Counted from the first letter of the stretch, positions 17,099-23,993 are shown. The stretch is DNA of 37,937 bases from Bacillota bacterium (GCA_023395435.1 JAEWZG010000084.1:1-37937); one strand, 5' to 3'. Notes: generated from the letters alone by a model not told the origin. Made by a program: numbers and translations.

Positions 17099-17344
17099 TC
17101 ACTGTTCAGTCTTTAAAACGTACTTATTGAATACCTCGTCGAAGTTTTCTTTTGAAACACCTGTGATAATCTCATCATTAACCTTAATAGTGACACCTGA
17201 TGTGCATTTCCCGAGGCAAAATGACGCCTTAAGGTCAATCTTTTCTTCAAGATTATTAAGCTTGATGTTTTTCTTAAGCAATTCTATTATGTCATAAGAA
17301 CCCCTCAGATGACACGAAGAACCTATGCAAACGTATATTTCCAT
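17099..17344 (-). CDS. thioredoxin-like [2Fe-2S] ferredoxin
   Basis: The 81-residue first gene of the hydrogenase operon starts with AAAGGAG upstream. The cysteine pattern C6-x4-C11 ... C43-x3-C47 (VCIGSSC and SFCLGKC) is that of the thioredoxin-fold 2Fe-2S family (NuoE C-terminus, HydC-like). The short length means that only the cluster domain is present. It probably moves electrons to or from HydS or the catalytic hydrogenase. Its stop lies seven bases before hydS, so the two are closely coupled. The Rex operator and promoter lie directly upstream. The partner is inferred from position only. Confidence 0.9.
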   Translation of the reverse strand: MEIYVCIGSSCHLRGSYDIIELLKKNIKLNNLEEKIDLKASFCLGKCTSGVTIKVNDEIITGVSKENFDEVFNKYVLKTEQ

Positions 17345-17359
17345 GTAAGTCGCTCCTTT

Positions 17360-17413
17360 ATATTGTTAATTATTTAACAATATAATTATATACCTAATTT
17401 ATAATTTTGTAAA
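17360..17413 (-). promoter_or_regulatory. hydrogenase operon promoter with a perfect Rex operator
   Basis: On the minus strand, TTTACA (17413-17408), 17 bases, TATAAT (17390-17385). One base downstream begins a perfect dyad with 10-base arms and a 4-base centre (17383-17360). Its core is TTGTTAA-n4-TTAACAA, identical to the known Rex consensus of Firmicutes. Rex binds when NADH is low relative to NAD+, so this site over the transcription start should keep the operon off until NADH accumulates. Confidence 0.92.
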
Positions 17414-17611
17414 GTAGGATTACAAAAATTTAACTAAAATTTATATGAATTAATAATAACAAAACTATGCAGATACAAATAGTTATGGCTGTGAAGTGAA
17501 GATATGAACCTTTGCCCTTCGAGCTATGATATGAAAAGGTTTCTATAATGAGTTTGAGTGTAAGTCAAGTCTTTAGTATGCTATAAAAAAAGTGCAACTT
17601 TAAATATTAAA

Positions 17612-17640
17612 TTGTCAAATCTATGGAGAATACATATAAT
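17612..17640 (+). promoter_or_regulatory. LysM gene promoter
   Basis: TTGTCA (17612-17617), 17-base spacer, TATAAT (17635-17640). The leader would be very short, with the start site close to the AGGTG ribosome site at 17647-17651. The -10 box with its two preceding bases reads CATATAAT, which also fits the sporulation sigma-E -10 pattern; no clear sigma-E -35 is seen. The rest of 17414-17611 holds no gene that I can support. Confidence 0.5.
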
Positions 17641-17658
17641 GAAATGAGGTGATAAAAA

Positions 17659-18039
17659 ATGTTTTCTTATGAAGTTCAGCCGGGTGATACCCTTTACAGA
17701 ATTGCTGATTACTTTGATGTGAGTATTAAAGATATATTATCTGCTAATCCACTTATTGATCCAAACAATTTAGTTGTCGGACAAATAATTCGTATACCAA
17801 TCAGCAGATATCTATATCAGAATTTCCCTTGGTACTATTTATTCCCATACCTTTTTATTCGTCATCCACGTAGTTATTGGACTGATAGAACACGTTGGCC
17901 ACGCTGGCAACCAGGAAGAGGCAGATGGCCTGGAAGAGATGGTTGGCCCGGAAGAGACGGTTGGCCTGGAAGAGACGGTTGGCCTGGAAGAGATGGTCGA
18001 CCTGGAAGAGATGGTTGGTCCGGAAGAGATGGACGATAA
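17659..18039 (+). CDS. LysM protein with tandem WPGRDG tail
   Basis: GAGGTGAT stands before the ATG. Residues 3-47 are one LysM domain (YEVQPGDTLYRIADYFDVS, ending VGQIIRIPI), which binds glucosamine-containing wall polymers. After an aromatic linker (YQNFPWYYLFPYLFIRHP) comes a basic, Trp/Arg-rich tail: six tandem WPGRDG units, the last two being RPGRDG and WSGRDG. There is no signal peptide, so it may be a spore or mother-cell protein, where LysM proteins without signals are common, or be released by lysis. The Gly-Arg/Asp repeat looks like a compact structural or cross-linking tail. It stands alone, with a strong terminator 66 bases on. Confidence 0.8.
   Translation: MFSYEVQPGDTLYRIADYFDVSIKDILSANPLIDPNNLVVGQIIRIPISRYLYQNFPWYYLFPYLFIRHPRSYWTDRTRWPRWQPGRGRWPGRDGWPGRDGWPGRDGWPGRDGRPGRDGWSGRDGR
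17926..18033 (+). repeat. six tandem 18-bp units inside the LysM gene
   Basis: Six consecutive in-frame copies of an 18-bp unit (consensus TGGCCTGGAAGAGATGGT) encode WPGRDG. Copies differ mainly at third positions (CCT/CCC, GAT/GAC), with coding changes only in the last two. The array may vary in copy number between strains. The same pattern produces the shadow frames on the other strand. Confidence 0.95.
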
Positions 18040-18104
18040 AAATGCAATCATCTTGCTTACGGGTGTTATCGCAGACGTGGGTTTTACGTAGGATTAATAG
18101 CGTA

Positions 18105-18136
18105 ACAGAAGACACTCGTATGTGGGTGTCTTCTGT
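18105..18136 (+). terminator. LysM gene terminator
   Basis: An 11-bp stem ACAGAAGACAC/GTGTCTTCTGT with a 10-base loop, followed by TCTTGT. It is 66 bases after the LysM stop, with no gene between. Confidence 0.75.
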
Positions 18137-18152
18137 TCTTGTCTGATGACCA

Positions 18153-18740
18153 GTGTTGATACAGGTTAAGCAGGATACAATAGCAAAGGCTTGTAAAATA
18201 AGCACAGCGACAGTTGCAAGAGCTTTAAAAGGCTTAATGCAAAAAGGTATTATCATCAATAAAGTTAGAAGCATTAAAAGCAACGGGCATTTAAGCACGT
18301 GCTATTATGTATTAAAGCCAGTTGATGAAAGTTACTTTATGGTTTATAGGAAAGCTTTGAAGCTGTTATCAGCTCGTCTTATAAAGCCTTATCTTTTTAT
18401 CTGCAGGAGTGCTGAACATAGAACAAACAGTTGTTATCAGAGCTATTCAGACATTGCTGCAGCGACTGGAATTAAGCGCACAGATATTCTGTCTATCATA
18501 AAAGAATTAAATGAAATGGGCCTTATTCGTAAGAGAAAGAAGATCACAAAAAACGGTGATTATACTGATAATACATATTTCGTAATTGGATTTATTCTTG
18601 CTAGAATATTTAAAAAAGGGCAAAAAAAGATGAGCCGCTTCTGCAAAAGCAAGCTCATCAATCGAATATTAAGAGTTATAACGTCTTTCAAGAAGCATTG
18701 TACATCATTATTTATGATGTGTCAATTGCTAATACATTAG
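18153..18740 (+). pseudogene. 5'-truncated helix-turn-helix replication/regulator-like protein
   Basis: The frame is open from 18150 and has no credible start: an in-frame stop lies at 18147-18149, and no ribosome site precedes the GTG or TTG codons near 18153. It opens in the middle of a winged-helix domain (QDTIAKACKISTATVARALK, then LMQKGIIINK), missing the first helices. A second winged-helix domain follows (YSDIAAATGIKRTDILSIIK, then ELNEMGLIRKRKK...NGDYTDNTYFV). This layout is seen in plasmid- or ICE-borne helix-turn-helix proteins. It starts just after the LysM terminator, which fits a deletion or recombination boundary. About 195 codons remain. It may be silent. Confidence 0.6.
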
Positions 18741-18781
18741 GCGTATCACCTGGCGTGGTGTTTACTCAAACATTATCAATT

Positions 18782-19177
18782 TTAGATAGGTGTTTTAAGT
18801 TGCATTTTTACACTTAATATCAAATCAGATATTGCAGTTAATAATTCTTCCTTTGAAAACAGTTCTTTGCATTTAAAAAGTTCCCAAGGTGATTTAACTA
18901 GCCAACCAACATTAGTAAAAATGAAACTAATTAATGGATTATTATCTGTTTCAATACAATTGTACAGCATATTACTAACTTTATCCCATTTCTCAAGTGT
19001 TCTAATAATTTCTAGAATTGGAAAATAAGGTTCCTTGAAATAAATCCCATTATTTATTTCTATTATTAAATCTCCAATCACATCAATTATTTCTGGGTAT
19101 GTATTAACAGAATAACTAACTTCTTTTTGTATGTTTTCATATTCAGCTAAATCAATGTTCCAAAAAATATTTATCAT
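18782..19177 (-). CDS. hypothetical acidic protein, immunity-like
   Basis: The 131-residue soluble protein has TAGGTGA before the ATG. It is acidic and mostly helical, with the phrases NGIYFKEPYFPILEIIRTLE and LVKSPWELFKCKELFSKEEL. I do not recognise the family. The size, charge and isolated position beside lipoproteins and a decayed gene resemble immunity proteins of polymorphic toxin systems, but no toxin is present, so it may be an orphan immunity gene. That role is a guess. A helical HEAT-like or contact-dependent-immunity fold would fit. Its promoter is not clear. Confidence 0.65.
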   Translation of the reverse strand: MINIFWNIDLAEYENIQKEVSYSVNTYPEIIDVIGDLIIEINNGIYFKEPYFPILEIIRTLEKWDKVSNMLYNCIETDNNPLISFIFTNVGWLVKSPWELFKCKELFSKEELLTAISDLILSVKMQLKTPI

Positions 19178-19282
19178 TTTTCACCTACTTAACTGGAAAT
19201 GCAGTAATAATTTATAATATAGCACACTCTATGTTTTTTAAAAATATTATATAAAAATAAAATCCTTTATTATCTACGTTTA

Positions 19283-19681
19283 CTAATTCATTGGAATTAA
19301 TTTTTCATCGGCGCCAACATAGTTTTCAAAGGCTTTTCCATTAGCTTTATTAACATAATACCAACCATAAGTAAAAGTCATTTTAATCACTTCACTTTCT
19401 GTGGGTAGGCTACTTAATGAATAAGCATGAATGGTATAGTATTCTACATTATCAATATCGTATGTGCCTTCACATTCTATAATCAGTTTATCATCATCAA
19501 CATCATCACCAATTAACTCAATAATGATTTTCACAGCATCATTCTCGGTTATATTTTTCTCACTTTTGCTTGAACTGTCAATTGAAATTGAGCTATCAAC
19601 TGAACTTGTTTTGTTTTCACCGCATGAAGTACACAATAACATTATAGCTAATGCAATAAGTAAAAAAGAAATTTTCCTCAT
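19283..19681 (-). CDS. small lipoprotein, hypothetical
   Basis: ATG 19681 has GGAGAG seven bases upstream. An upstream ATG at 19711 overlaps the preceding stop (ATGA) and could also be used through coupling. The 132-residue product (from 19681) begins MRKISFLLIALAIMLLCTSC, a lipoprotein signal with the modified Cys followed by GENK. A Ser-rich linker and a small alpha/beta domain follow (ENDAVKIIIELIGDDVDDDK...YYTIHAYSLSSLPTE...YGWYYVNKANGKAFE). The last part, 'WYYVNKANGKAFE', resembles PepSY-like extracellular domains that display a Trp-Tyr-Val-(N/D) strand. The function is unknown. It follows the larger lipoprotein gene directly, so the two form an operon. Confidence 0.75.
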   Translation of the reverse strand: MRKISFLLIALAIMLLCTSCGENKTSSVDSSISIDSSSKSEKNITENDAVKIIIELIGDDVDDDKLIIECEGTYDIDNVEYYTIHAYSLSSLPTESEVIKMTFTYGWYYVNKANGKAFENYVGADEKLIPMN

Positions 19682-19707
19682 CAAAATACTCTCCATTTTT
19701 TCAATTT

Positions 19708-20433
19708 TCATATAAGTTTATTTAATAACTTATTAATATTTGATTGCGAGAAATAATACCATTCAGCATCTTCTTTTTTGGCGTAAGTATTAAAATATGC
19801 ATTAACAGCATCCTTATCTGCTTTCTTGTTATTAACTCGATAAGGATTTTTTAAATCATAATCATCATAACAACATAACTCTATATATTCGCATTTTCCA
19901 GCAGAAATATTCAGCGTTCCAATATAATTTGTAGCTGTACCACCAGATGTATTAAAACTTCCGTCCTTTTTTAAATTCAACATTGCTCTATATGGAAAAA
20001 CATATCCGTTAACAACATTATCAGCATAATCCAGTAACAAAATATTACTTGTTTCAGATTCTAATAGTACTTCATTAATCCCATCATTATCAATATCAAC
20101 CTGACAATGCTTAGTGAATTTATTTATCGCAGTTTGAGTATCCTTGGTATATTCAAAATGCTTATCGTCAGATAAGTAAAGATAGTTTTGACAATCAAAG
20201 TCCTTTAGCAATATCCTTTTATCATTTTCAGTACAGATAAATTCTTTTTGGTTATTAAGTACTTGTTTAACTGCTAAAACCGATTTTGAATAATCAACTT
20301 CAGACTTTAATTTTTCATCAGATACAGATGAGTTGTTTGAATTGCGATGAGAAGTTACTTCTTTATTGCTGTTACAAGCCGATGTTAATACCATAAAAAG
20401 TATAACGAAACAAATTGCTTGAATTTTTTTCAT
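19708..20433 (-). CDS. lipoprotein with FG-GAP-like segment, hypothetical
   Basis: ATG 20433 is preceded by AAGGAGG; in-frame codons to 20451 are not needed. The 241-residue product has a lipoprotein signal (MKKIQAICFVILFMVLTSAC). Near residue 110 is VDIDNDGINEVLLES, a calcium-binding FG-GAP/VCBS-type Dx(D/N)xDG motif followed by NILLLDYADNVVNGYVFP. The rest is beta-rich with many Tyr and Asp. The C-terminus (EDAEWYYFSQSNINKLLNKL) is amphipathic. Proteins of this kind are common, poorly studied outer-surface lipoproteins of gut Clostridia. The stop overlaps the first possible start of the next lipoprotein by four bases, so the pair is co-expressed. The specific role is unknown. Confidence 0.78.
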   Translation of the reverse strand: MKKIQAICFVILFMVLTSACNSNKEVTSHRNSNNSSVSDEKLKSEVDYSKSVLAVKQVLNNQKEFICTENDKRILLKDFDCQNYLYLSDDKHFEYTKDTQTAINKFTKHCQVDIDNDGINEVLLESETSNILLLDYADNVVNGYVFPYRAMLNLKKDGSFNTSGGTATNYIGTLNISAGKCEYIELCCYDDYDLKNPYRVNNKKADKDAVNAYFNTYAKKEDAEWYYFSQSNINKLLNKLI

Positions 20434-20606
20434 AGTAATCCTCCTTGTCAATACTTAACTCCAAATATTTTAGCGCATTCTTTTGCTGCCGGAATTCCAA
20501 TAAGGTTCGATTATTGCTATTACCTACTTATCCATCATATACATAACGCGCTTCTAAGTTATAGGAATATTAGATGCTTATTAAAGTAAAAAATCCATTC
20601 GGATGA

Positions 20607-20636
20607 TTGACTAAGAATAAAGGATTGTGATATAAT
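20607..20636 (+). promoter_or_regulatory. promoter of the ABC-F leader
   Basis: TTGACT (20607-20612), 18-base spacer, TATAAT (20631-20636), a strong sigma-A promoter. It lies about 30 bases before the leader peptide and 240 bases before the ABC-F start codon, so the transcript has a long leader. Confidence 0.8.
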
Positions 20637-20665
20637 AAATAAAATTAAAGATTGGAGTTGGGAAG

Positions 20666-20686
20666 ATGCGTAATACTTCTTGCTAA
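20666..20686 (+). CDS. six-residue leader peptide MRNTSC of the ABC-F gene
   Basis: ATG 20666 to TAA 20684-20686 encodes MRNTSC. GGAG lies eight bases upstream, better than chance for such a frame. Its coding bases include CTTCTTGC (20676-20683), the first strand of the attenuator fold, so the position of a translating ribosome decides the RNA structure. This is the arrangement of antibiotic-induced leader peptides upstream of erm, msr and vga/lsa-type genes. It has not been shown to be translated. Confidence 0.6.
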   Translation: MRNTSC

Positions 20687-20849
20687 TTATTTAGGGATAA
20701 TAAAACTTAAAACGGCTTAAAGCCGTAGTTTTGTTGTGCCTGTGCAAGAAGGTTATCCATTTTTTCAACTTATACTATACCTTAGCTATGTATTTTAATA
20801 TGCATTGTTTTTACTTGTAGTGGTTGTAAGAATTAACTTTCTTGCAACC
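20676..20849 (+). promoter_or_regulatory. ribosome-mediated transcription attenuator for the ABC-F gene
   Basis: Four strands can be seen. Strand 1 (CTTCTTGC, 20676-20683, inside the leader peptide) pairs exactly with strand 2 (GCAAGAAG, 20744-20751), supported by GGATAA/TTATCC (20695-20700, 20753-20758). Strands 3 and 4 (20822-20832 and 20839-20849) form an 11-bp hairpin followed by ATTTTATT, an intrinsic terminator 28 bases before the ABC-F ATG. Strand 2 can also pair with strand 4 over seven bases (GCAAGAA with TTCTTGC). A drug-stalled ribosome covering strand 1 would free strand 2 to break the terminator. A second hairpin (ACGGCTT/AAGCCGT) lies at about 20712-20726. Confidence 0.7.
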
Positions 20850-20876
20850 ATTTTATTATTACAGGAGGGCAAAACA

Positions 20877-22364
20877 ATGTCATTAATTAACGTTACTAAT
20901 TTAACTTTTGCATATCCAGGGAGCTATGATAATATTTTTGAAAATGTGAGTTTTCAAATAGATACAAACTGGAAGCTTGGCTTCACTGGGAGAAACGGAA
21001 GAGGCAAAACAACTTTCCTAAATCTTTTACTTGGGAAATATGAGTATATTGGCAATATATCTGCTTCTGTTAATTTTGAGTACTTTCCGTTTGAGATTAA
21101 AGACAAAAGCATAAACACTATTGAAGTTATCAATTCAATATGTATTGAATATCAGGAATGGGAAATGCGTAAAGAATTAAGCTTGCTTAATGTTGCAGAA
21201 GATGTACTGTATCGTCCATTCCAAACACTATCAAACGGTGAACAAACAAAGGTTATGCTTGTTGCTCTGTTTTTAAAAGAAAACAGTTTTCTGTTAATTG
21301 ACGAGCCAACTAATCATCTTGATATTTTAGGCAGGCAAACTGTAAGCAATTATTTAAAAAGTAAGACAGGATTCATTCTGGTTTCACACGATAGATATTT
21401 TTTGGATGGATGTGTTAATCATATTTTATCTATTAATAAAAGCAACATCGAAATTGAAAGAGGGAATTTTTCATCCTGGCTTATCAATAAAGAACGTAGA
21501 GATGCGTTTGAAATTATGGAAAATGAGAAATTACAAAAAGAAATAAAAAGATTAAAAGAAACTGCAAAAGAAAAAGCAGAATGGTCAAACAAAGCAGAAA
21601 GCCGAAAAATTGGTTTCAATCCAACAAAAGTAGAAAAAAGCCTTAGCCGACGTGCTCAGGAAGGTGCAAAATCAAAGAAGGCTATGAAACGTTCAAAGGC
21701 TCTTGAGCAACGCCAAGAGTCAGCTATTGAAGAAAAATCCAAGCTGTTAAAGAATATTGAAACCTCTGATAACTTAAAGCTGTCACAGCTTTATTATCAT
21801 TCATCACTGCTACTTACTCTTGAAAATATTGCTATAAAATATGATGATAAACCTATTTGTGAAAACATTTCTTTTTCAGTAGCTAAAGGTGATAGAATTT
21901 CACTAACTGGAAAAAATGGATGTGGAAAATCAAGCATATTGAAATTAATTTGCGGAGAAAACATCACGCATACAGGAATACTACGCAAAGGAAATGCCCT
22001 TAAAATATCTTATGTTTCGCAAGATACATCATATCTCAAGGGTAATTTATCTGATTTTGCAAGACAGTATGATATTGACGAAAGCTTATTTAAAGCAATA
22101 CTCAGAAAGCTTGATTTTGAGAGAGTACAGTTTGATAAGAATATTGAAGACTTCAGTGGTGGGCAAAAAAAGAAGGTTCATATTGCGAAAAGCTTGAGTG
22201 AAAAATCTCATCTTCTTGTTTGGGATGAACCATTAAACTTTATTGATGTTATTTCAAGAATGCAAATTGAAAACTTATTGCTTGATTACAAACCAACAAT
22301 TATCTTCGTAGAACATGATAAGTTGTTTTGTGATAATGTTGCAACAAAAAAAATTAAATTGTAA
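20877..22364 (+). CDS. ABC-F ribosome protection protein, Lsa/CplR-like
   Basis: ATG 20877 follows CAGGAGGG; an in-frame extension to 20805 covers the attenuator and is not coding. The 495-residue soluble protein has two ATPase domains and no membrane helices. The first has GRNGRGKTT (39-46), signature LSNGEQTK and LLIDEPTNHLD. The charged linker (about 190-310, rich in Lys/Glu) is the part that reaches the peptidyl-transferase centre in this class. The second has TGKNGCGKSS, FSGGQKKKV and the unusual Walker B LVWDEPLNFID, which is typical of the Lsa branch. These proteins remove lincosamides, pleuromutilins and streptogramin A from the ribosome. The spectrum here is inferred. The attenuator upstream supports drug-induced expression. 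Confidence 0.9.
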   Translation: MSLINVTNLTFAYPGSYDNIFENVSFQIDTNWKLGFTGRNGRGKTTFLNLLLGKYEYIGNISASVNFEYFPFEIKDKSINTIEVINSICIEYQEWEMRKELSLLNVAEDVLYRPFQTLSNGEQTKVMLVALFLKENSFLLIDEPTNHLDILGRQTVSNYLKSKTGFILVSHDRYFLDGCVNHILSINKSNIEIERGNFSSWLINKERRDAFEIMENEKLQKEIKRLKETAKEKAEWSNKAESRKIGFNPTKVEKSLSRRAQEGAKSKKAMKRSKALEQRQESAIEEKSKLLKNIETSDNLKLSQLYYHSSLLLTLENIAIKYDDKPICENISFSVAKGDRISLTGKNGCGKSSILKLICGENITHTGILRKGNALKISYVSQDTSYLKGNLSDFARQYDIDESLFKAILRKLDFERVQFDKNIEDFSGGQKKKVHIAKSLSEKSHLLVWDEPLNFIDVISRMQIENLLLDYKPTIIFVEHDKLFCDNVATKKIKL

Positions 22365-22410
22365 ATAGCAGAACTTGAAACTTATGTGATAATTTGAACT
22401 TACTATAGAA

Positions 22411-23277
22411 CTAGTGCATTTGCCCTTTCTGAAATATCTTCGTACTGCGGATGTATTCGCTTACAACAAAATAAATGTTTAAACGTTTAACAGTAAAAAG
22501 TAAATCTCTAATAAAATACAAATCGCGTTTAAAGACATTTTCATCACCAAAGTAGGCTTCTAATTCGTCTACGAATATATAATATGGAGTATCTGCCCTT
22601 GTAAGTTTAGAAAATTCTTTTTCGGCTCTATCTATTAAAGAGATAAACTGAGTATAATTAGGATTGTACTTATTTCTTTGAAAATCAACTTCAATTTCTG
22701 GTGCGAATTCAGCCTGAGTAGAAAAATCTTTGCAAGGTAGAGCAAGTTTAATTTTTGGTGGGATTATACTTTTTTTCTTATCAGACGGAGCTTTTATTTT
22801 TTTTACAATATTTGTGAATGCTCTCCACGAGGCATCATCAGCAAACAGACAATTACCATATTCTTGGTTATCAGCAACGATTCTTTTGAAAAATAACCAT
22901 CTCCAGATATACTCAAAGTCAGTGTTTGTAAGCATTATATTATTGTCGAATGTAATGCTTGACATTATCCTTTTTAAAAATCCATCAAGCTCCTGTTTTT
23001 TCACTTCAGTAAATTCATCTTTAAAGAAAATAAATGAAGAACAGGCATATGGTGTTTCAAGTTTGAGAAGATATTCTAAATAAAAGAGTAATGCAGTTTT
23101 CCCAGTACCTTTATATCCTGTAATAAAACAATTATTCCCGTGCAGAAGCCCGTCAATATTAAATGTATCTGGGATAACAAAACTATTAACAAACCCTTCC
23201 ATACCATCAAAACCTATTTCATCCTTGGCATCTGGTTTACCAACATAAATATCTATAATTGTTAGCTTATCTGCCAT
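22411..23277 (-). pseudogene. 3'-truncated P-loop ATPase of the Sll1717-like family
   Basis: GAGGGAG precedes the ATG. The first 270 residues look intact: FDGMEGFVNSFVIPDTF, Walker A GYKGTGKTALLFYLEYLL (about 54), and a Walker B-like strand YYIFVDELEAYFGDENVFK (about 235). The frame then runs TVKRLNIYFVVSEYIRSTKI and stops after KGQMH. Relatives continue after 'VV.A.R.EV' for another couple of hundred residues, so the C-terminal half seems lost. Sll1717-type ATPases are of unknown function, and some sit in defence islands. The break lies 46 bases from the ABC-F stop, which suggests that insertion of that gene or a deletion removed the end. It may be non-functional. Confidence 0.65.
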
Positions 23278-23489
23278 ACATACTCCCTCACAATTTTTCG
23301 CAAATATTTAAATTACAATTACATTACTTTAATAATTTCCCATTATTGCTATTACAAGCACTTAGTATGATAATTTTTTTCTAACTATACTTATTATTAT
23401 AGTAAATAAACAGCACCTTTACAACATTTTTCCACAAATTTGTATATATTGTTACAAAAATAAATAAAATATTTTTCTGAAAATAAAAA

Positions 23490-23520
23490 AACAAGCTTGA
23501 CATATATTATCAAGCTTGTT
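23490..23520 (-). terminator. intrinsic terminator, second of a tandem pair
   Basis: An 11-bp stem AACAAGCTTGA/TCAAGCTTGTT with a 9-base loop, followed on the minus strand by TTTTTTTATTTTC. No protein gene ends nearby; it backs up the small-RNA terminator at about 23537. Confidence 0.85.
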
Positions 23521-23536
23521 ATAATTTCATGAAATT

Positions 23537-23640
23537 AAAAAAGCACTCCACGAGCTACACGATTATTGGACGTAACCCTGTAGCTCATAATCGACCAGAT
23601 AAACTGACTATCTGATGACTTAGTGAAATGCCGTTCTTGT
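23537..23640 (-). ncRNA. candidate small RNA with interleaved stems
   Basis: On the minus strand a promoter TTGCAA (23674-23669), 17 bases, TATGAT (23651-23646, extended TG) starts a transcript near 23640. It would end at TTTTTT (23542-23537), giving about 100 bases. Inside are a CAGATA/TATCTG hairpin and two interleaved complementary pairs: CGATTAT/ATAATCG (7 bp) and GAGCTACA/TGTAGCTC (8 bp), with a 12-base centre. The two pairs cannot both form with zero-length connectors, so they are alternative folds. The 5' AGCAC can pair with GTGCT next to the T-run. There is no ribosome site or coding frame. I do not recognise the RNA family. Confidence 0.5.
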
Positions 23641-23671
23641 GCTATATCATAGCACATTGAATACACATTTG

Positions 23672-23930
23672 CAAGAGTTTTCAGGTTCAAACGATCTGGG
23701 AACTCTTGTTTTTTGCTTTAAACGTTTAGCAGAACGTTTAAATACATCAACTGAATATTATTCAGTCTTTTTGACTGCGGTGTTTTCTACGCAACCGTTC
23801 CTCACCGATATCAAAGTAATGGTTAGGTATGGTGAGCCGTCGCACAGCAGTGCACCCGTCGGATTCGCAAACGACGTTTAAATAAAGAAAGTAAGTATAA
23901 TTGGGTGGGCTTTACGCCTACCCCTTAATA
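23672..23930. other. non-coding region of packed inverted repeats
   Basis: No credible gene lies here. The stretch holds, in order, CAAGAGTT/AACTCTTG followed by T6 (23672-23714, a plus-strand terminator), TTTAAACGTT/AACGTTTAAA (23717-23742), ACTGAAT/ATTCAGT (23750-23766), CAGTC/GACTG around T5, CTCACC/GGTGAG, and a GGGTGGGC/GCCTACCC hairpin (about 23904-23925). The 10-mer CGTTTAAATA occurs twice, at 23735 and 23875. The 23800-23880 part is clearly GC-richer than its surroundings. An 80-codon plus-strand frame across it lacks a start signal and is treated as spurious. Upstream, 23278-23489 shows only AT-rich DNA. Confidence 0.6.
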
Positions 23931-23940
23931 TAAAAATATA

Positions 23941-23987
23941 TTGAAAGCGATAAGCTTGTAGTTGCGATGCAAGCTTATCCTTTTCAA
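23941..23987 (-). terminator. tRNA-fMet terminator
   Basis: Long stem with mismatches, TTGAAA.G.TAAGCTTG against CAAGCTTA.C.TTTCAA, beginning seven bases after the tRNA CCA. TATATTTTTATAT follows on the minus strand. Confidence 0.8.
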
Positions 23988-23993
23988 TATTGT

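Noticed and set aside
17926..18033. CRISPR array
   Set aside because: Repeats are directly contiguous 18-bp units without spacers and stay in frame as WPGRDG codons.
18702..18720. ACATCAT/ATGATGT hairpin as a terminator
   Set aside because: It lies inside the pseudogene frame and has no T-run on either strand.
20805..20876. N-terminal extension of the ABC-F protein
   Set aside because: It crosses the terminator hairpin of the attenuator; AGGAGG and the family's start both point to ATG 20877.
23639..23881. 80-codon plus-strand frame in the region before tRNA-fMet
   Set aside because: It has no ribosome site, starts inside a hairpin, crosses several inverted repeats including a terminator-like one, and lacks a plausible protein pattern.
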